A stretch of DNA of 38,238 bases from Seminavis robusta (lineage: Eukaryota; Bacillariophyta; Bacillariophyceae; Naviculales; Naviculaceae). Location of the stretch: the NCBI GenBank assembly GCA_903772945.1, contig CAICTM010001070.1, positions 1-38,238 of the forward strand. Reading direction: 5' to 3'. The position numbers and the translations under genes were made by a program. The number at the start of each line of letters is the position of its first letter. Positions within the stretch are counted from its first letter, which is position 1. The notes under the pieces were generated by a model that saw nothing but the letters and a program-made list of their open reading frames with translations, had not been told where the DNA came from and ran no database searches. Shown here piece by piece: positions 18,549-27,517 of the stretch.

Positions 18549-20275
18549 TCAGACACCAAAGACTGATTGCAGGTAGGAAACTCCCAAGGTCCAACCTTGC
18601 TTGACATTTGACACCAACCAAGAGAATCCTCCAACCGACAAGTCTTCTTGCTCATTTCGACTGACATCTGGAATGTCATTAAAAATGGGAGAAAAGGTTG
18701 GGTACAGTGTGTTTTGCCACAACTGAGCTGTCCCCGACCCCACACCCAATGCAGTTGTTGCAAAGGGTGCTCCAATAATCATCTTTGTTCCATCTGCAGA
18801 CATTGCCACACCATGACCCACACGGCTGATACCCCCTCCATTAATAAGCGTACCAGCATTGCGGTTGAGCTCAACCTCTTCCCACGATTCGCTGTCCAAA
18901 TCAAATTTCAAAAGGACTGCATAGCCAGTATCTCGTGTGCTGAAGGGTGCTCCAACCAACAGAGTGTCGCCACTGTAGCTGATAGCCATGGCGAAACCAA
19001 ACTGCTCATTGGTGTTTAATCCGTCAATATCACTAAATCATGATGAGAGGTGGTAATCCAGGAACAAGTGTCAGAGGATGGATGGATGCCAAACCATATC
19101 AAGCAAGGAAAAAAGACAAGGCATACATACAAGAGTTGTACTTACGTTCCCAGCTGCACCCAGAATTCATCATTTCCCTGCACATAGCCATAGACCTCAA
19201 CATGGCCCGATAGGAATTGATTCCTCCCATCATTGCGTGGCCCTCCAATGGCAATGACCCTCCCAGTTTGACTCATAGCAATTGCTTGGCCAAAGCCATC
19301 TCCTCCACCTTCTCCAACAATCTCACTTCCCAAAAGAACAAAGTCAGCATCCCTACCCGTGTCAATCGCTGATACCAGGACCACCACTCTTCCAGGTCGT
19401 AGTTCTGTATTGAATGTATCAATTCCCACGGCCAGCACGAATTCCCCCAACCCTGTCAGAGCCAGTGAGCTTCCAAATGCCAGGAAGTCGATTCTTCCAG
19501 TGTCCGCAGGTCCTGTTAGACTCTGTGCCCGTACTTGTTCACTGAGAGCGTACTGTCCCGATGTTTCATTGTAGAACAGCAGCCAGACTTCTCCCAGAGG
19601 ATATTCAAAGCCTGGGTCGCCCACTGTTTCAAAACCAGGCACACCCAGTGCCAACACATCTCCATTGCCATATTGTTGTTGTTGTCCATCATCAAGAGTC
19701 GTTGGCACAGGTTTGTGAAATGCGAGGGAGAATCCCACTTGATCATTGGGATTGGTTCCCACCCAAATTCCCCGTGCAATCCAACTGTTGCTGGTGCGGT
19801 TGTATTCGTAAATGTTCACTTGACCCGCCCTGGATCCGTAGATGGGATGATCCAATTCGGGTTGTCCAAATGCGACCACCCTGCCATCGGGGGACAAATC
19901 GATCGATCGGGGTATGGTTACATCCGATGTGAGCGTGATTCTCCCGCCACGTAGTTTCCATTGATTGCTGTCTTCGAGTAGTTCATAGACTTCCACGTAT
20001 CCCTCACCGACGGCTGCTACCACAGTTCCATCGGCATTCATGGCCACTCTGGTTCCAAACTGGGCCCCACTTTTGGTTCCATTGAATACGACGGTTCGCT
20101 TAAAGCCAGGACCCAAGAAGGATTCTTGAAGATGTCTGTTGTTGTTATTGGCCGGATCAGCCAGGAGATCAATGGGAGGGGTTGGCACTCGTCTACTAGT
20201 AGTACCAGCTACTACCAGGTGAACCAGGGCCAGCAGGACAAGCGGCTTTTTGCAAAGTTGTCGTAGCAGTACCAT
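18549..20275 (-). CDS. secreted seven-bladed FG-GAP-like propeller protein, copy 2
   Basis: Exons 20275-19146 and 19032-18549 encode 537 residues. The N-terminus has a hydrophobic signal-peptide core (PLVLLALVHLVVAG, 11-24). Seven propeller repeats lie at about 72-97, 126-158, 180-234, 266-302, 328-363, 387-420 and 447-482. The phrases LSPDGRVVAFGQP, GIDTFNTELRPGRVVVLV, GSEIVGEGGGDGFG and EFWVQLG are shared almost word for word with copy 1. The tail ends YLQSVFGV as in copy 1. The start is the first ATG; a TTG-led extension upstream is not needed. The copies differ most in the N-terminal 50 residues and in the loop of repeat 3, where this copy has a glutamine run. Intact frames and a conserved intron suggest that both copies work. 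Confidence 0.82.
19033..19145 (-). other. intron of propeller gene copy 2
   Basis: A 113-bp intron, gtaagt to atttag, interrupts the gene at the same codon as in copy 1. Joined coding length is 1130 + 484 bases, in frame, with VQLGTDIDG across the junction. Confidence 0.85.
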
Positions 20276-20409
20276 CTTGATGTATATGTATCTTGCACGT
20301 GCACTGTAGCCACAACAACAGTTTTTCAAATACGTGCGACGTTCTGAAACTTGATCGATTCTTTGGAGAGCTTATTGTGTAGAAAAACGTCCCGGCAAAT
20401 TGAAAATCC

Positions 20410-20600
20410 AATGGCGCGCGCGATCGCAAGAATTCTTGGAGGCGCAGCCGACACGATTCGTCGCGAGAGCGCGAGCCAGCGGATTTTAGGCTGAGATCGT
20501 GGATCCAGTCGAGGCTGGAGGATTTTTGCACGAGGGCGAAGCCCAAGGGCAAAAATCCGACAGCCGAGACACCAGATCAAGATCAAAGCCGTCAATGAGG
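20410..20600. other. GC-rich, hairpin-bearing leader upstream of the recombinase gene
   Basis: This stretch is clearly richer in GC and CpG than its surroundings (gcgcgcgcgatcgc, cgtcgcgagagcgcgagcc). It includes a 12-bp palindrome, caagaattcttg (20427-20438), and a nested hairpin. The outer arms are ggatttttgc (20520-20529) and gcaaaaatcc (20549-20558), and the inner hairpin is gggc-gaa-gccc (20534-20544). It lies between the divergent propeller gene and the recombinase, so it could be a shared promoter or the 5' end of the mobile element. Confidence 0.5.
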
Positions 20601-20698
20601 CTGGGAGGTCTTTGTCTGTAATCTACTCGACAAAAGCCCGAGTAAATAAGCCCTACTGTTAGAGAGTCCTGGAGTACTAGTAGTCACTGGTAGTCATC

Positions 20699-23308
20699 AT
20701 GTCTTCTGCGTCGTCCACCCAAGAAATAGAAGTGACAGATGATCGCCGTAACCCACTTGCCGACAATGACTTCACGCTTCCACCCGTAGACACCAGTAGC
20801 AGCAGTAGCGAGGAGGAGGATGAGGAAGAAGCCGAAGTCACAGTCCAAGCGGAAGAGGAAGAAGCCGCAGTCACATTCCAAGCCGAAGAGGAAGAGGAAG
20901 AAGAATCGGAAGAGGAAGAGGAAGATGGCCACCAGTATGAGGACGAACCCCGTCATCCTGTCATGACTCAAGGAACCAGTGTGGTTGTGGAAAATCTTCT
21001 TGCCTTTCGGTCCAACATTGACTTTGGTCCTCCCGCACCAGCTCCAGCCAGAGTCTCATTGTCTCCCCAAAATCCAACTCCAACACAGGAAAATCCACCA
21101 AAAAATGCTGCTGAGATTGCCAGTGCTCTTGGTGTTGGTCGAGATTTTACCACCTTGGACTTGACAGAGCAAGAGCAAAAGCTTCTAGAAAATTGCAAGG
21201 ACCAAGGAAGACGAGGCAGAAAGTATGAGAAGAAATGTGAGAGCCTTCAAAAGCGATTCTTCAAGACAATCGAAGAGCATGGAGGATCCGTCTTGCACAG
21301 TCTTCTTGAGATAGTTCCCGTCGATTATGACCAAGGCCACTCAACCAACTATGCTTTCTTCAACGTGGTATGTGGAGAAAAAGATCGCAACAAACATAAA
21401 ATCCTGAACTATTGTGCCATCTTGTGCGGAATGAAATGGTTGTGCTTGTCCGGTACCAACAAAGGCAAGCCGCTCTCCCCCACCGTCTTCACACAATACA
21501 TCAACAATGTATTTACCGAGTGGAGATCCATGACCCACAACAAATTCCAGTACACCTTCAAGCAGGATTTCAATGCCAAAGGAGATTTCCATGGAGTCAT
21601 GATTCAGTTTTGGGCAGAAATCCGCAAGACCGATCCAACCTTCGGAATTCGCAGTCATCATTCGGAGATTGATTGGGAAGCAGACAAGAAAATCCGCGAA
21701 GCTGTCAAAGACGGACGACTTCAACCCTGGACGAATCCAAAAGATCTCCAACGTGTCTGTGTGTTCCACCTTGGTCGATCGTTTCTTCTTCGGGGAGGTA
21801 AGGAAATGTCGAGTCTCATGATGCAGGATACGTATTCTGGGATGTACACTCGCGAGATGGGTGACCTGGCTGGATGTATGCATCTGGCAATCCGACTTCC
21901 CGAGGATAAGACCAATCGACTGAATTTCTACAATTCCAATGCTCTTTCGGATAAAGATCGCTGGTTGGAAATCGTCGAGAATCCTCGTGATCCACTGTGT
22001 GCCTTCAAGTGTTTCGACTTTTATCTGTCGAAGTGTCATCCGGAAGCCGAGAAGTTCTTCGCCAAGGTTGCCTCCGGAACCCAGAAGAAAGAATACCAGA
22101 AATATTTCACCAACCACAAAGTGCACTCGAACCGGTACAAGGATCGTGACATTTGGTTCCAACCGTCAGGTGAAACCCCTCAATACAATCTTGGCCACAA
22201 TACCGTATCCAAGATGGCCAAAGAACTTGGCACAACCATCGGAGTCACGAATCTTGAGAAGTTTACGAATCATGGTCTTCGTGCATATGGAATCACCAAG
22301 ATGCATCAAGCTCGGGTTCCGATGGCTGCTCGATTGAAATTCGCCCGTCACAAGTGCGAACAGAGTCAGATCCCTTATGCACGTCTCGTGGATGAAGGTC
22401 GATCGACTGCTCTCAAGGCATTGATGTGCTCTGACAAGGACTTGGCCGTGGAATCTGATGATGAAGACGGAAATCCACGCCCACCTCGACGAACTTCAGA
22501 CGAAGAATCCGATGACGGTGGCGGTAAGCCGCGCGCCAAGCGAGCCTCAAAGCGCCAAGCTCAAAAAGGAAAAGACGCCGTTTGGAAGAAGTCAAGCAAA
22601 TCCAAGAAGGCTGCCGCCAAGAAGTCAGTTCCAGAGGAAATCTTGACTCCACCCTCGGAAGATGAAGAAGAGACGTCCTTGTTGACCGAAGATCCATCCG
22701 CCATTCCCGATGACAAGGTATTGAAGAAGATGACGAAGAAACAATTGCTCGAGCTTGTCCAGGCTCAGGCGCAAGCATCCCAGGGAACGATGTCGGCAAC
22801 GGCAAGTGTCGCATCTGCTCCTGCTTTAGCTGGTGGCGCTATGGTTTCCGTGGCAGGATCTCATCAATCAGTAGCGACAGCTCCAGTTGCGATGGCTCCA
22901 GTTGCAGGAAATCAAGTATTCAATCAGGGGACAGCGACAGCTCCATTGGTTGCCGCTAATCAAGTCATGGATCAGCGAATGTATCAACCGCAACCCATGC
23001 CCATGCAAATGCAGCAGCAGCCACAGTTCTCTATCCCAATTCCAATCGGTTGGAGTCAAATGGTGGCGATGCAGCAGCAGGCAGCCATGATGCAGAACTT
23101 GATGATGCCACAACAACAGCAATTCGTGTATCCACAGTTTCAGCAATCAATTCAGCCGGCACCACAGTTGGCACAGATGCAACAATACATTCCACAACCC
23201 GCTCCACAGGCCCAGGTGCAACCACCGGCACAAGAGGTTTGGATTCGAGACGCAAATGGGAACTTGGTTCCCTTCAACCCGAACCAGCAAAATTCGGGGA
23301 GTGGGTAA
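20699..23308 (+). CDS. Crypton-type tyrosine recombinase
   Basis: The uninterrupted frame of 869 residues starts at ATG 20699. Residues about 35-80 are very acidic (Ser/Glu-rich). The central region reads as a tyrosine recombinase of the eukaryotic Crypton/DUF3504 kind. A candidate first catalytic arginine lies in FLLRGGKEMSSL (R365; R360 is nearby), the HxxR box is NHGLRAYG (H525, R528), and the final pair is H551 in FARHKCEQ and Y560 in IPYARL. H551 and Y560 are nine residues apart, as usual in the family. A basic, NLS-like segment (about 605-640, RAKRASKRQAQKGK) and a long Gln/Met/Pro tail (about 690-869) follow. Such enzymes cut and rejoin DNA through a phosphotyrosine link and move Crypton elements. 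All four core residues remain, so the protein may be active or domesticated. No terminal repeats are expected of Cryptons. Confidence 0.8.
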   Translation: MSSASSTQEIEVTDDRRNPLADNDFTLPPVDTSSSSSEEEDEEEAEVTVQAEEEEAAVTFQAEEEEEEESEEEEEDGHQYEDEPRHPVMTQGTSVVVENLLAFRSNIDFGPPAPAPARVSLSPQNPTPTQENPPKNAAEIASALGVGRDFTTLDLTEQEQKLLENCKDQGRRGRKYEKKCESLQKRFFKTIEEHGGSVLHSLLEIVPVDYDQGHSTNYAFFNVVCGEKDRNKHKILNYCAILCGMKWLCLSGTNKGKPLSPTVFTQYINNVFTEWRSMTHNKFQYTFKQDFNAKGDFHGVMIQFWAEIRKTDPTFGIRSHHSEIDWEADKKIREAVKDGRLQPWTNPKDLQRVCVFHLGRSFLLRGGKEMSSLMMQDTYSGMYTREMGDLAGCMHLAIRLPEDKTNRLNFYNSNALSDKDRWLEIVENPRDPLCAFKCFDFYLSKCHPEAEKFFAKVASGTQKKEYQKYFTNHKVHSNRYKDRDIWFQPSGETPQYNLGHNTVSKMAKELGTTIGVTNLEKFTNHGLRAYGITKMHQARVPMAARLKFARHKCEQSQIPYARLVDEGRSTALKALMCSDKDLAVESDDEDGNPRPPRRTSDEESDDGGGKPRAKRASKRQAQKGKDAVWKKSSKSKKAAAKKSVPEEILTPPSEDEEETSLLTEDPSAIPDDKVLKKMTKKQLLELVQAQAQASQGTMSATASVASAPALAGGAMVSVAGSHQSVATAPVAMAPVAGNQVFNQGTATAPLVAANQVMDQRMYQPQPMPMQMQQQPQFSIPIPIGWSQMVAMQQQAAMMQNLMMPQQQQFVYPQFQQSIQPAPQLAQMQQYIPQPAPQAQVQPPAQEVWIRDANGNLVPFNPNQQNSGSG

Positions 23309-23853
23309 GATTGATGGACGGCAATACGCCATGGTGAATAAATTTGATTGGATGAGATGACTGAAGAGCGACCGAAAAGAGCATAGTTTCGTTCTTGCTT
23401 TTGGATTGGGAAAATAATGAGGAAAACTGACTGGAAATGAAATCGATGGTTACTTCTTTCGTGCATCAGAGAGATGTCAAGTCGGAGAGGTTCCGACTGT
23501 TTCTCCTCTCTTAATATGCCGTTGGATAAAAACCCTTTACATAAGAAACAATTACATTTTTTCATCTTCTCGTACAAACAAAATAGTCATAGGAATTGTC
23601 TCAGAATGTGGAATAATCTATTTGTTTCTAAAAGATATGGTTTAGTTCGATTCAATCGTACGAACAATACACATCTTTCGAAATTTCATTCACATGATCG
23701 CTGAATGATAACACATGATCTCAGAATCCTTGAGAATCCACCGAAAATCCACGGAACGTCCGATAAGACATTCCTTATACAAATCTCCAGAATCGGTGAA
23801 ATGGGATTGTACTCTTTTTGTATGGTGGAGTATCCCAGCAATTGGATTTCTGA

Positions 23854-23962
23854 GTAACGGCCTCACGATTCAATGGATTTTCGAAAATGAGTGACGCATG
23901 TAACTTTTACTATAGAGGCTTTAGTAGAAAAATACGATTGAATCTTGACATCAGGCCGTTAC
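23854..23962. repeat. two-step inverted repeat (stem-loop)
   Basis: Outer arms are gtaacggcc (23854-23862) and ggccgttac (23954-23962). Inner arms are gattcaat (23867-23874) and attgaatc (23937-23944). The spacers between arms are 4 and 9 bases. The whole could fold as a 109-base interrupted hairpin. It may mark the end of the mobile element or be chance. Confidence 0.55.
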
Positions 23963-23988
23963 CAGCGATTTCATTCGTATGTGTAAGA

Positions 23989-24039
23989 GTTCGAAATCCG
24001 AATCGGCCTATCACGTTAAATAACTAGTGGATTTCGAAC
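23989..24039. repeat. 11-bp inverted repeat
   Basis: The arms gttcgaaatcc (23989-23999) and ggatttcgaac (24029-24039) are perfect inverted copies separated by 29 bases. A tRNA was considered and rejected because acceptor and anticodon arms are missing. Confidence 0.6.
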
Positions 24040-24320
24040 CTTTCTTTTCTCCGTCTGTAGAAACTGTACCAGAGCTACGAGGGCATTGGCGGGTGGATTA
24101 GCGGGAAGATCTTTGCGTTTGTGGGAGGAGCGCGATGTGTGACCGTTGACAAATTTTATCCCTAACACTTGTATCGACTCACAGAGTTGGCGACTGGAGA
24201 GCGTTAGGGTCCGTTTACTTTGGAGGTTTAATGGCTAATTGCCTCGCATCCCATCCGACAGCATTGGATTGTCGGTTTGAGGAACTCCGACGTGGGAAGG
24301 AGAAACTTCGGAAAGCTCTC

Positions 24321-24333
24321 ATATATATATTTA
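24321..24333 (+). promoter_or_regulatory. TATA-box-like element
   Basis: The sequence atatatatattta lies about 80-90 bp upstream of the ATG at 24413, a sensible position for a TATA box with a short leader. It is the clearest core promoter element in the window. Confidence 0.5.
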
Positions 24334-24412
24334 TCCAAGGTCAAGTCGTACAAGTACAAAACACAAAACCATCCTTTTACAGACGATAGAATCAAGCAAG
24401 CAAGCAAACACC

Positions 24413-25237
24413 ATGATGATGGGTCTCTCTTCTCGCGTACTAGTAGTAGTCACTTCCCTTGTCGTGATGATGTCAGTATTGAGCGACGCTGCTACAGTGC
24501 AGCTAGCGTCCTGCCCGTCGGAACCGGAAGTGGTGGGTGAATACTACAACAATGGCGAATTGTGTGTCCGCGAACGCATTGTGCTTCAACGCGAGATTGA
24601 AACGGCGGATTGTCCGGAAGAGTACAAGTATTTGAATGGCTGGTGCCGTCGTCGGTTCCACCGCAAGATCAAACCGACTTGTTTTCAAAAGGGCGACGGG
24701 AATTGGCAACTGTTCTTGGGCACCAAGGGCGAATGTCATTCCACATGTCCCAAGAATTACGCGTCGTCGTATGGCCAGTGCGAATTGCGACGCATGACGT
24801 TGGCTCCCAAGTACATGACATGTCCGCCTACTGACAGAGATGGCAATCCACAACATCGCTATGGCGCGTATTGCTGTTCTCACGAATTGGGCAATTGTCC
24901 CAAACCCGAATGCAAAGTGGGCGAAGGCGTGCCGGGAAAATTCTATTACAATGCCGACGAACAGACATGCGAACGACAAGCCCAAGCCATTGCACGAGTC
25001 ACCATGCCACGGATTACATCCCGGTTGGGAACCGAAGCCGCCGCACGCAAAAAGGGCAAGGGCGTATGCCCAAAGGGCAAGATTCCCGTCCGCAATGCCT
25101 GTCAGGATCCTTGTCCCGACAAATTCAAGACACTCAAGGGCAAGTGCGAATTGCGATCTTGCAAATTTGATACACAAAAGGATGTCATTGTGCGATGTCC
25201 GGAAGGAACCTACAAGTTGCCGCGTGCTGTCATATAA
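24413..25237 (+). CDS. secreted cysteine-rich protein (20 Cys)
   Basis: The 274-residue protein starts at ATG 24413, first of three consecutive ATGs. Residues 1-27 form a signal peptide (VLVVVTSLVVMMSVLSDAA). The mature chain has 20 cysteines arranged in repeating modules that look like CPxxY-(x)n-C: DCPEEYKYLNGWC, TCPKNYASSYGQC, VCPKGKIPVRNAC, PCPDKFKTLKGKC and RCPEGTYKL. The pattern recalls Cys-rich wall or matrix proteins such as oocyst-wall-type proteins of alveolates, an analogy by spacing only. High Lys/Arg content and even cysteine count suggest a disulfide-stabilised extracellular protein. A TATA element lies upstream. The last residues lack a GPI or membrane tail, so it is probably released or bound in the cell wall. 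Confidence 0.82.
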   Translation: MMMGLSSRVLVVVTSLVVMMSVLSDAATVQLASCPSEPEVVGEYYNNGELCVRERIVLQREIETADCPEEYKYLNGWCRRRFHRKIKPTCFQKGDGNWQLFLGTKGECHSTCPKNYASSYGQCELRRMTLAPKYMTCPPTDRDGNPQHRYGAYCCSHELGNCPKPECKVGEGVPGKFYYNADEQTCERQAQAIARVTMPRITSRLGTEAAARKKGKGVCPKGKIPVRNACQDPCPDKFKTLKGKCELRSCKFDTQKDVIVRCPEGTYKLPRAVI

Positions 25238-26597
25238 AATACAATCAAAAAGACAATCAATCAATCTACAGACAGACAGAAGTTGGAGGATTCAATCGAG
25301 GGAAGCTTTATTACGCAGCTACTCACTCACTACATGCATGGCAGCAAGCCACACTCAAAACTAAGAATTAGGATATCAAAAAGACAAGAACATCTTGCAG
25401 GAATAGCCTGCCTAGCAACAGAACGAAACAGCATCACCAAAAACTACTTGATGCCCACAACTTGAGTCTCAGTCAGTCTCGAGTTGGGCGCCTACAGTAC
25501 GATAGCTTCCTAACCCGTAACCACAGCGGTCACTACGGCGTAGCTGTTGTTACCTTAGAATTGAGCCGTTTGATCATTAGGGCTGAATGATTCAATCACT
25601 AGCTAGCTACCGGAACTGTTGAGCATTGGCTTGAACCATTTCGAAACTCGTATCGTAAAAGGAACTCTGCCTGCCGCACAATCCTTAGAAGTGTCGTCGT
25701 TGGCTTCACATCCACATCTCCTGGCTGCCCCAGGTTGGCCGCGTTGTCCGACAATATCTTGGCCATGATGTCTTCGCCTTGACGGTAAAGTCGTACCATT
25801 GAACCACACAATGAGTATGGACGTACTTGGTTTCTGGTGAATCTCGGTTCTTCCAATTTCTGGTGGCTCAATCTCGGGGAAAGAGCCGCAAACATTGCCT
25901 TGGACGCCAAAAGTAGAAGTTCAGCGTAAATGCCAGAAATAAATACCCGTGGTCTCCGCTGTTCTGTTCCGATGGCAGTCCACATGTTGTCATCGAGGTC
26001 CTCCCTCAGTTGCAGGGAATGCCAACTTGCACCCCAAGAATGCCATGGCGAGGCCAGCTTGTCCGGAAATCTTGGGGACCCAATAGGAGCCACGAGGCAC
26101 TCTTGGGCCAGTCTTTGGAATTGTCGGATTTGGTCTCGAACCCAGCCGGCGCATTTGCCACAGATTGGGGTGTTGATTACTTGTTTGCTTACTTACTTTG
26201 AGGCAAGGCGGGACGTTGCGCTGTTTGCAGAGTTGGTCTCCTGTTTGTTTCGTTCGTCCCAAGTCTCTTCCATATAAATGACCGAGGTTATCCATCTTTA
26301 TGCTAGCTTGTTCTCGACGGGCGAGGAATCATTGGCATCTTCCATTGGGGCATCCATCTTGTCGGGGAATCGAGAGCTAGAGTGGACCTGTCTACCGTAG
26401 TATTGGCCGTCACGGGTTGGTACAAGCGCTTGCGCCCACGAGCTAGTAAGCCAACTGTCGCCGTCCTATCTAACTGTTAGCGATTGATTCACTCTACCCT
26501 CTCAGGAGGTCAGTGTGGCCGGTGAGCAGACTTGAATGTGGAAAACACCTGGGCCTTGGCCCATGCCTCGTCTTCAAGCATTCCTTGTCTGAATCCG
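25238..26597. other. intergenic region, no supported gene
   Basis: A 164-codon frame on the minus strand (25599-26093) begins only from GTG and has no ATG until about residue 37. Its neighbour at 25990-26295 (-) has no family motif either. I can support neither. A CTAG-rich run lies at about 25598-25607. The remaining sequence shows no RNA gene or strong repeat. Confidence 0.4.
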
Positions 26598-27122
26598 TTA
26601 ATAGATTTTGACTTTTTCTTCTACGTTTTCAGCCGTTTCCTTGGCTCTAGTAGCAGAACTCTTTGTTCCCGCCGCCAAGACAAAGGCAACAATACTCAGG
26701 ACGAGAAAGAAGCAATGCCCAATGGCGGGTTCGTTGGGGTCCAGCTTGTCTGGATTAATGGCACCCGCGTCTTCCCGGAACAGGTTCATGGCATCGGTGG
26801 CAGCTCCAAAATGATAAAAGATGCAGGGAACTAAGGATACTCTCAAGACTTGATGATGCTGATTGGTTTCATCCCTACCCGCCGTGGTGACGATTATGAG
26901 AGCGTAGAACAATCCCATGGCCAAGGAAGCATAGAGACATCCCAAGAGTCGCGGGAAGAGTGTTTCCAATCCAGGTTCCAATTTGCCAACCATGGTACTT
27001 CGGACAAAGAAAGCCTCGGGATCGTATTCCACGGGTCCAATGCCCCACCCGATTCCAAGGCCAATAAGCAAGTGACCAATCGCACACAGTCCAACTATTA
27101 TTCGACTGATCATTATCATCAT
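26598..27122 (-). CDS. hypothetical four-TM membrane protein
   Basis: The 174-residue protein starts at ATG 27122. Four hydrophobic segments lie at about 5-29, 58-80, 92-112 and 135-152. Between the first two is a polar loop, PVEYDPEAFFVRSTMVGKLE, and between the last two is DAMNLFREDAGAINPDKLDP. The C-terminal tail (about 155-174) is charged and looks cytosolic. I do not recognise the family; small four-helix membrane proteins of this shape are common among uncharacterised eukaryotic genes. The regular alternation of helices and loops across the whole frame supports a real gene. A 14-bp palindrome lies about 200 bp upstream. Confidence 0.65.
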   Translation of the reverse strand: MMIMISRIIVGLCAIGHLLIGLGIGWGIGPVEYDPEAFFVRSTMVGKLEPGLETLFPRLLGCLYASLAMGLFYALIIVTTAGRDETNQHHQVLRVSLVPCIFYHFGAATDAMNLFREDAGAINPDKLDPNEPAIGHCFFLVLSIVAFVLAAGTKSSATRAKETAENVEEKVKIY

Positions 27123-27517
27123 CAATATATTAGCACCAGTGATACAGTAGCAGTCTGTGGAAGATCTTTCCCATGGTTATTGTTGTGCATGATGGCAGTT
27201 GGATCTTTCAATTCGGTTTTATTCGAATTTATTCGGCCACTCATCGACTGCACTTCCGCTTGAAAAGATTCCACGATGGTCGTGGTGATCGTGCCGTCAT
27301 TATTGCGGTCGGCTCAGACTCTAGCTAGAGTGTTGTACATGTATGCTTGCCATGCAGCTGCTTGTATGCAAGCACTCATCTCTATCGGTTGACCTTGAGT
27401 ACCCCCTTGGTTGCTCCATGATGTGGGCAGTACGGTAGATATATTCCTTATTCTTGAACTTCTTCTCGGTCGGTCCTGCCTCCTTCCTCTTGAGCTATGG
27501 ACTGATTCCATGCCAAT
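27123..27517. other. promoter-side intergenic DNA
   Basis: The stretch separates the four-TM gene from the gag relic, both minus strand. It holds the palindrome at 27318-27331 and no supported gene. Confidence 0.45.
27318..27331. promoter_or_regulatory. 14-bp palindrome actctagctagagt, second copy
   Basis: This copy is identical to the core of the palindrome at 8101-8118. It lies about 200 bp upstream of the ATG of the four-TM protein. Confidence 0.35.

Larger units (their letters stand above)
23309..24412. other. AT-rich intergenic region with inverted repeats
   Basis: These 1.1 kb hold no supported gene. They contain two inverted-repeat structures (listed separately) and, at the right end, the promoter of the Cys-rich secreted protein. 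The 3' boundary of the Crypton element, if mobile, should lie here. Confidence 0.5.

Noticed and set aside
20326..20595. 89-codon minus-strand frame through the GC-rich island
   Set aside because: Stop-free frames are expected in GC-rich DNA. It has no motif and lies in a likely promoter or leader.
23989..24039. Possible tRNA, because gttcgaaatcc resembles a T-arm
   Set aside because: No acceptor stem, D-arm or anticodon arm could be placed around it; it is better read as a plain inverted repeat.
25599..26093. 164-codon minus-strand frame
   Set aside because: It begins from GTG, lacks an early ATG and shows no recognisable domain.
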